DNA of 64,000 nt. Source: Gaiellasilicea sp963829845 (GTDB taxonomy: Bacteria; Actinomycetota; Thermoleophilia; Gaiellales; Gaiellaceae). The notes beneath the pieces are model-generated. The model worked only from the letters and a program-made list of their open reading frames with translations, was not told the origin of the DNA and made no database searches. Every line of letters begins with the position of its first letter. The first letter of the stretch is position 1. A program made the translations under genes and the position numbers. Below, piece by piece: positions 60,253-64,000 of the stretch. The stretch is taken from positions 29,366-93,365 of the forward strand of contig CAWHKD010000001.1 of assembly GCA_963829845.1 (NCBI GenBank), given 5' to 3'.

Positions 60253-60753
60253 CTACTTGACGTTCACCCAGCCGTACATGTCGAACTCGGCAAAATGTGG
60301 CGTGAAGTTGCACAGAACGAGGTAGCGGCCCGGTTCGTCGAACGTCGTGGGCGCCGTCGTCCAGGTGCCCGTGCCGGTCGCAACGTTCACAGCGGGTCCC
60401 ATCTCGATTCGGCCATCGGAATCGTTGATGAACGGGAACGGTCCCTGGATGTCGATGTCGTCAGGTGTCGTCCCCGCCTCGTACACCGCGGGCTGGTGCA
60501 CGCCAAAGCGTACGAGGATGTCGTAGGTCACGCGGCCACCGACGGGGATCGTGACCGTCCTCGGGATGAGGTTGAACTTCCCGTTGCCCGACTCATCGTG
60601 CTCCGAAATCGGTGGAAACGAGCTGCCGACGTCGTCGTTGCCGAAGCGCACCGTCGCGCCTGTTTCCGGTCCTGCGAGCACCGCCGGGGCGAGTATCGCC
60701 AGCGCCGCGACTACGAGGACTGCTGCGAGTGCCGATCGTCTCTGTCTCTGCAC
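60253..60753 (-). CDS. Exported cupredoxin-like protein
   Basis: A 166-residue protein with a signal peptide (ALAAVLVVAALAILAPAVLA) and a plastocyanin-like beta domain. Type 1 copper ligands are plausible: His in RFGVHQPAVY, and Cys, His and Met in LVLCNFTPHFAEFDMYGW (C-x4-H-x5-M). It may carry electrons or copper outside the membrane, notable beside the copper-dependent SELENBP-like genes. The GTG start has a purine-rich AAGAAGGG ahead. Confidence 0.82.
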   Translation of the reverse strand: MQRQRRSALAAVLVVAALAILAPAVLAGPETGATVRFGNDDVGSSFPPISEHDESGNGKFNLIPRTVTIPVGGRVTYDILVRFGVHQPAVYEAGTTPDDIDIQGPFPFINDSDGRIEMGPAVNVATGTGTWTTAPTTFDEPGRYLVLCNFTPHFAEFDMYGWVNVK

Positions 60754-60782
60754 GTTCCCTTCTTTCTCTGGAGGGTCGTTCG

Positions 60783-60860
60783 AGCCTAGGCGTCGCCGCT
60801 AACGGCGCTCTAACGCGGCGTGGTCGGGCACCGTCGCCCTTAACGGCTCGGTGTTACGGT
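60783..60860. promoter_or_regulatory. Divergent promoter region with repeated TAACG motifs
   Basis: For the regulator, TACGGT (60855-60860) lies 6 nt before ATG 60867. For the cupredoxin, TAGGCT on the minus strand (60788-60783) gives a leader of about 25-30 bases. TAACG occurs at 60800 and 60811 (11-bp spacing) and TAACGG at 60841. Eleven-bp direct repeats are the usual binding pattern of SARP regulators, and a SARP gene is adjacent. Confidence 0.45.
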
Positions 60861-60866
60861 CGGCAA

Positions 60867-62803
60867 ATGACGGCACTCCAGTTCCGTGTCTTGGGTCCGC
60901 TCGAGGTCCAGCGGAACGGGAGCCCGGTGCGCATCGCGGCACCGAAGCAGAGAGCGCTGCTCGGGTTGCTTCTCCTCCATGCGAACGAGCCCGTTCCTCA
61001 GGAAGAGCTCATCGATCAGCTGTGGGGCGATCGAGCTCCGCCGACCGCGCGGGCTTCGCTCCAGAACCAGGTGCACGCCCTGCGGAAACTCCTCGGTCCG
61101 GAGACACTCGAGCGGGATGCGCGCGGGTACGTGATCCACGTCGAGCCCGGCGAGTTGGACTTGGAGCACTTCGAGCGCTTGGTGACGGAGGCACATCGCT
61201 GCGAGCCGAAGGAGCGCGCCGCCAAGCTACGGGAAGCGCTCGCACTCTGGCGCGGTCCGCCGCTCGTGGAGTCCCCCTCGAGCCGTTCATGCAGCCGGAG
61301 ATCGCGCGCTTGGAGGAGGCGTGGCTGACCGCCCTCGAGAGCCGCGTCGATGCCGAGCTGGCGCTCGGACTTCACGGCGATCTCGCGTCGGAGTTGGCAA
61401 CACTCGTCGAGCGCTACCCCCTCCGCGAAAGGATCTGGGGTCAACTCATGCTTGCCCTCTACCGTGGGGGACGACAAGCTGAGGCGCTGGCGGCCTATCG
61501 ACGAGCGCACCACGCGTTCGTCGACGAGCTCGGAGTCGAGCCGGGCGTCGACCTCCGGGAGCTACACCGTGCAATTCTCGTTCAGGACGCCGCGCTGGAC
61601 GACTCCGAGCATCGAATCGGCTGGACGCTCGAACGCGCGGCCGCGATCCTGCCATGGTCACCGCACGAGCGCGCGGAGTCGCTGTACGAGTACGCCCTGG
61701 CGCTCTACCGGACGGGCGAGCCCAGGCGTGCGCTTTCGTCGCTCGAGGCTGCGGTGCGTATGGCGGTAGCCGCTGGTGACGAGAGCGTCGCGGACCGGGC
61801 ACGCCTCTACCTCTCGTACTTCTCGCAGTGGACCCAGGGGAAGAGCCAACTCGAGTTCTTGACCGAGGCGGAGCGGGCTTCCGAGCGCTTCGAAAAGCGG
61901 AGCGACGGCAAAGGCCTCGCCGTCGCCTTGCGCCACCGCCACCAGACTCTTTCGGCGCTGGGGCGAGCCGACGAGGCGGCCGAGCTTGCTCTGCGCGCCG
62001 CCGAGCTTGCGGCGGAACGCGAGGATTCAGTCGAGGAGGCAGCCGCCCTGGTCAACCGAGCGGAGGTTCTGGCCGTCGGGTCGACGTCGGTGGAACGGGC
62101 GATCCGCGAATGCGAGGAGATGCTCGAGGCCGGCCTTCGGCGGGACCTCTGGAGCCCACCACCGAATCCGTTGCGGCTACTCGCTGCACTCGGGTCGCTG
62201 TACGCACAGGCCGGTCGCATCGAGGACGCCCGGGCCGTCCTCCAGCAAGCCGTCGACCAGGCGCGACAAGCCGGGCTGCTGTGGTTTCTCGCGGGCATGA
62301 CCTTCGAGCGTGGTGCGGCGGAGTTCATCGTGGGCAACCTCGCCGAGGCCGCAGGCCACATGCGCTCGGCGCACGCCTTGGTCGAGACGGAGGATGACCA
62401 CGTCTTCAAGCCGCAGCTTGCGGGCGAACTCGCGTGCGTTCTCGCTCTGTCCGGTGACGCCGGCGACGCGAGACAACTCGCGCTCGATGCGCGCGCGATC
62501 TCAACTGGCGACTTTGCCCTCGAGGTTCTCTGGCGACGCGCTCTTGCACTCGTCACAGCCTCGGAGGGGCAGTTCAAGGAAGCGCGCATGCTCTCCGACG
62601 AGGCGCGCGCGCGCGCAAACGCGTCCGACTGGCTGACCTTCCGTGGCCAGACGCTCGAGGAGGCCGCGCGCGTGCGGGAGCTCTCGGGCGATGCGGTGGG
62701 CGCAACGACAGCGCTCGAGGAGGCATTCGCCGCATACCAGCAGAAAGGGAACGTCGCGGGTGCGCAGCGTGTGCGAGCGAGGCTGTTCCTTCGACGTGAC
62801 TGA
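60867..62803 (+). CDS. SARP/BTAD-family transcriptional activator with TPR region (one frameshift)
   Basis: An OmpR-type winged helix begins LQFRVLGPLEVQRNGSPVRI and KQRALLGLLLLHANEPVPQE, then a bacterial transcriptional activation domain (EELIDQLWGDRAPP, QNQVHALRKLLGPETLERD). Within a run of five C near 61278-61282 the frame breaks. Adding one C joins LVESPLEPF and restores the frame through EIARLEEAWLTALE and RRAHHAFVDELGVEPGVDL. A long tetratricopeptide region fills residues ~260-640. There is no NTPase domain. Homopolymer error is the best explanation. Confidence 0.8.
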
Positions 62804-62815
62804 TGTGCGCGACGA

Positions 62816-63480
62816 TCACGACACGGGCCACAGCGCGCGCGCCTCGAGCGGCTCCTCGCCGCCGATTCCGACGCGGTAGCCCCGCGCCTCCTCGCGCTGG
62901 CTGACGACCTCGCGGAACTCGGTTCCCTCGAAGAGGATCGCAGCATCGTCGTCCGCCGCGAGCCCGGCCGGAAGTACGCCGTCGGCGACGAGCCGCGTGA
63001 ACGTCGGCCGCCGTTCCGGCTCGCCGTCGTAGTGCGGGCAGAACGAGCCCGAGAGGAAACCGAGGCCGTCGTCGAGCGCACGCAGCGCCGGCCGAACGAG
63101 TCGGTGAGGCCGTCCTGGAACCAGCAGATCCCGCCGGCGCTCCAGCCCCCGAGGACGCCGCCACGCTCCCAGAGCTCGCGCAGCGCCCGGTCGACGCCGT
63201 GGACGCGCCAGAGCGCGAGTGCGTTGGCAGTGTTCGCCGCAGACGTAGACCACGTCTTGCGCGAGCACCCACTCCCAGGGCCGTTCCGGCGTCCCGAAGA
63301 GCTCGAGGTGGCTCGGCTCGCACTCGCGGCCCGTGAACGCGTCGTGGAACGGCTGGATGCCCTCAGGCTGCTCGCCGCCCGCGGTAGGGAGAAAGCCGAT
63401 CCTCGGCCGAGGTTTTCCGCTCAGCTCGAGCAGGTAGTCGTCGAGTTGTGAGCTGGGGCTGACGAGTCGCCGCCGCCCAT
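62816..63480 (-). CDS. PepE-like (S51) peptidase, frameshifted
   Basis: Related to Ser-dependent dipeptidase E/cyanophycinase-type proteins. Visible segments: MGGGD at the start, QLDDYLLELSGKPRPRIGFL, then DVVYVCGEHC, and in another frame LALWRVHGVDRALRELWE and VLGGWSAGGICWFQ with the nucleophile Ser. The last frame reads ALRALDDGLGFLSGSFCPHY and ends at the stop at 62816. Frame changes are needed near 63470, 63238 and 63090. The order and content of motifs match the family, so sequence errors are likely. Confidence 0.65.
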
Positions 63481-63580
63481 GGCGAGGATCTGGCCCGTCA
63501 TCGCTCCGCAGTCTCGCCGATGACTCTTTGCCGCGCGCGCGGTCTACAGGGAAACGAAAGGAGCTGACATGGCAAGGTCG

Positions 63581-63586
63581 TAGGAT
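63581..63586 (+). promoter_or_regulatory. -10 hexamer for the DHFR-like gene
   Basis: TAGGAT ends 7 nt before the ATG at 63594. Confidence 0.5.
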
Positions 63587-63593
63587 CATCACG

Positions 63594-64000
63594 ATGTCGA
63601 TGGACGGGTTCATGTGGCCGGCCAACGACCGGCTCGGCGGGGCACGGGACGGGCGAGCGGCTGCACTACTGGCACTTGGGCGGCCCCTCATTACGAGGAC
63701 GATGCGCGCGGCACGCTGGGCTCGCCGTCGGAGGTCGACCAGGAGTACCTGGACGGCGTCTTCTCGCCCGCCGGATCCTGGGCTCGTCGGCCGGACGATG
63801 TACGACCTCGCCGACGGCTGGGGCGACGATCCCGGCTTCGGCGAGCCCGGTCTTCGTCGTCACGCACCGGCCGCACGAGATCGTCGTCAAGGGCAATACG
63901 ACGTTCGAGTTCGTCACCGACGGGATCGACGCAGCGCTCGAAGAGGGCCCGGCGAAGCCGCGGGTGACAAGAACGTGATCGTGATGGGCGGGGCCGACTT
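63594..64000 (+). CDS. Dihydrofolate reductase-like (RibD C-terminal) protein, frameshifted and cut by window end
   Basis: Starts MSMDGFMWPANDRLGG, a typical beginning of the RibD_C family. Changing frames recovers GTGERLHYWHLGGPS, SEVDQEYLDGVFSPAG, then SPVFVVTHRPHEIVVKGNTT, EFVTDGIDAAL and, at the edge, KNVIVMGGAD. At least four single-base slips occur in 400 bases. The family uses NADPH; the substrate is usually unknown. The 3' end is outside the window. Confidence 0.65.
   Translation, partial: MSMDGFMWPANDRLGGARDGRAAALLALGRPLITRTMRAARWARRRRSTRSTWTASSRPPDPGLVGRTMYDLADGWGDDPGFGEPGLRRHAPAARDRRQGQYDVRVRHRRDRRSARRGPGEAAGDKNVIVMGGAD

Noticed and set aside
60295..60789. Plus-strand frame across the cupredoxin gene
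   Set aside because: The minus strand has a signal peptide, copper ligands and a start; the plus frame is its shadow.

Overview
The window is high-GC, gene-dense bacterial chromosome with many GTG starts and many 1-4 base stop/start overlaps. Gene content and order (hisS-aspS, mnmA, alaS-ruvX-mltG, an aroE-aroC-aroKB-aroQ-pepP-efp run, accB/accC-asp23-nusB-prenyl synthase, tlyA-nadK-recN-steA-steB-like-pyrG) fit a deep-branching actinomycete, most likely class Thermoleophilia (Gaiellales/Solirubrobacterales type). This placement is inferred from gene content, not from a phylogeny. Many genes carry a -10-like TANNNT hexamer 6-7 nt before the start codon, which indicates widespread leaderless transcription.

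0-7.4 kb: the 3' end of hutI, small membrane and cupin genes, an MBL hydrolase, hisS-aspS, then a coiled-coil protein, a Pro/Glu-rich protein and an RlpA-like double-psi barrel protein. 7.44-7.8 kb: a non-coding block with its own promoter, a foldable RNA (6S RNA candidate) and two double-hairpin modules. 7.8-14.6 kb: mnmA, a DUF948-like protein, an RsbW-like protein with its sigma factor, alaS, ruvX, mltG. 14.6-20 kb: shikimate genes including an AroK-AroB fusion, then pepP and efp. 20.4-26.6 kb: a biotin carrier fused to a degenerate carboxyltransferase domain, accC, asp23, nusB, a prenyl synthase and accessory genes. 26.6-28 kb: a small minus-strand pair. 28-38.6 kb: tlyA, nadK, recN, cell-envelope genes (steA, steB-like, a GT2/MraY-like fusion), pyrG, PAS, M20 peptidase and DUF3866 genes. 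38.6-51.4 kb: an aldo/keto reductase, ald, deoB, deoA, fpg, a Lys/Ala-rich secreted protein, an O-antigen ligase/TPR protein, recO, glyS, ybaK and ppsR.

51.4-60.2 kb is the most unusual part. One consensus promoter with an inverted repeat drives a 12-codon leader ORF, two SELENBP1/methanethiol-oxidase-like proteins (one exported, one cytosolic), a 54-residue membrane peptide, a TetR regulator, an NTF2-like protein and four tandem paralogous alpha/beta hydrolases. Across the hydrolases the nucleophile changes from Ser to Cys, and the last one is fused to a GT-B glycosyltransferase. A bidirectional terminator closes the unit. 60.2-64 kb: an exported cupredoxin, a divergent SARP/BTAD regulator, a PepE-like peptidase and the start of a RibD-C/DHFR-like gene.

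Several genes in the right half (aldo/keto reductase, deoA, the Lys-rich gene, the ligase, hydrolase 2, the SARP gene, pepE and the DHFR-like gene) are split by single-base indels although the protein is conserved on both sides. This looks more like unpolished sequence than gene decay, and those products are annotated across the breaks.
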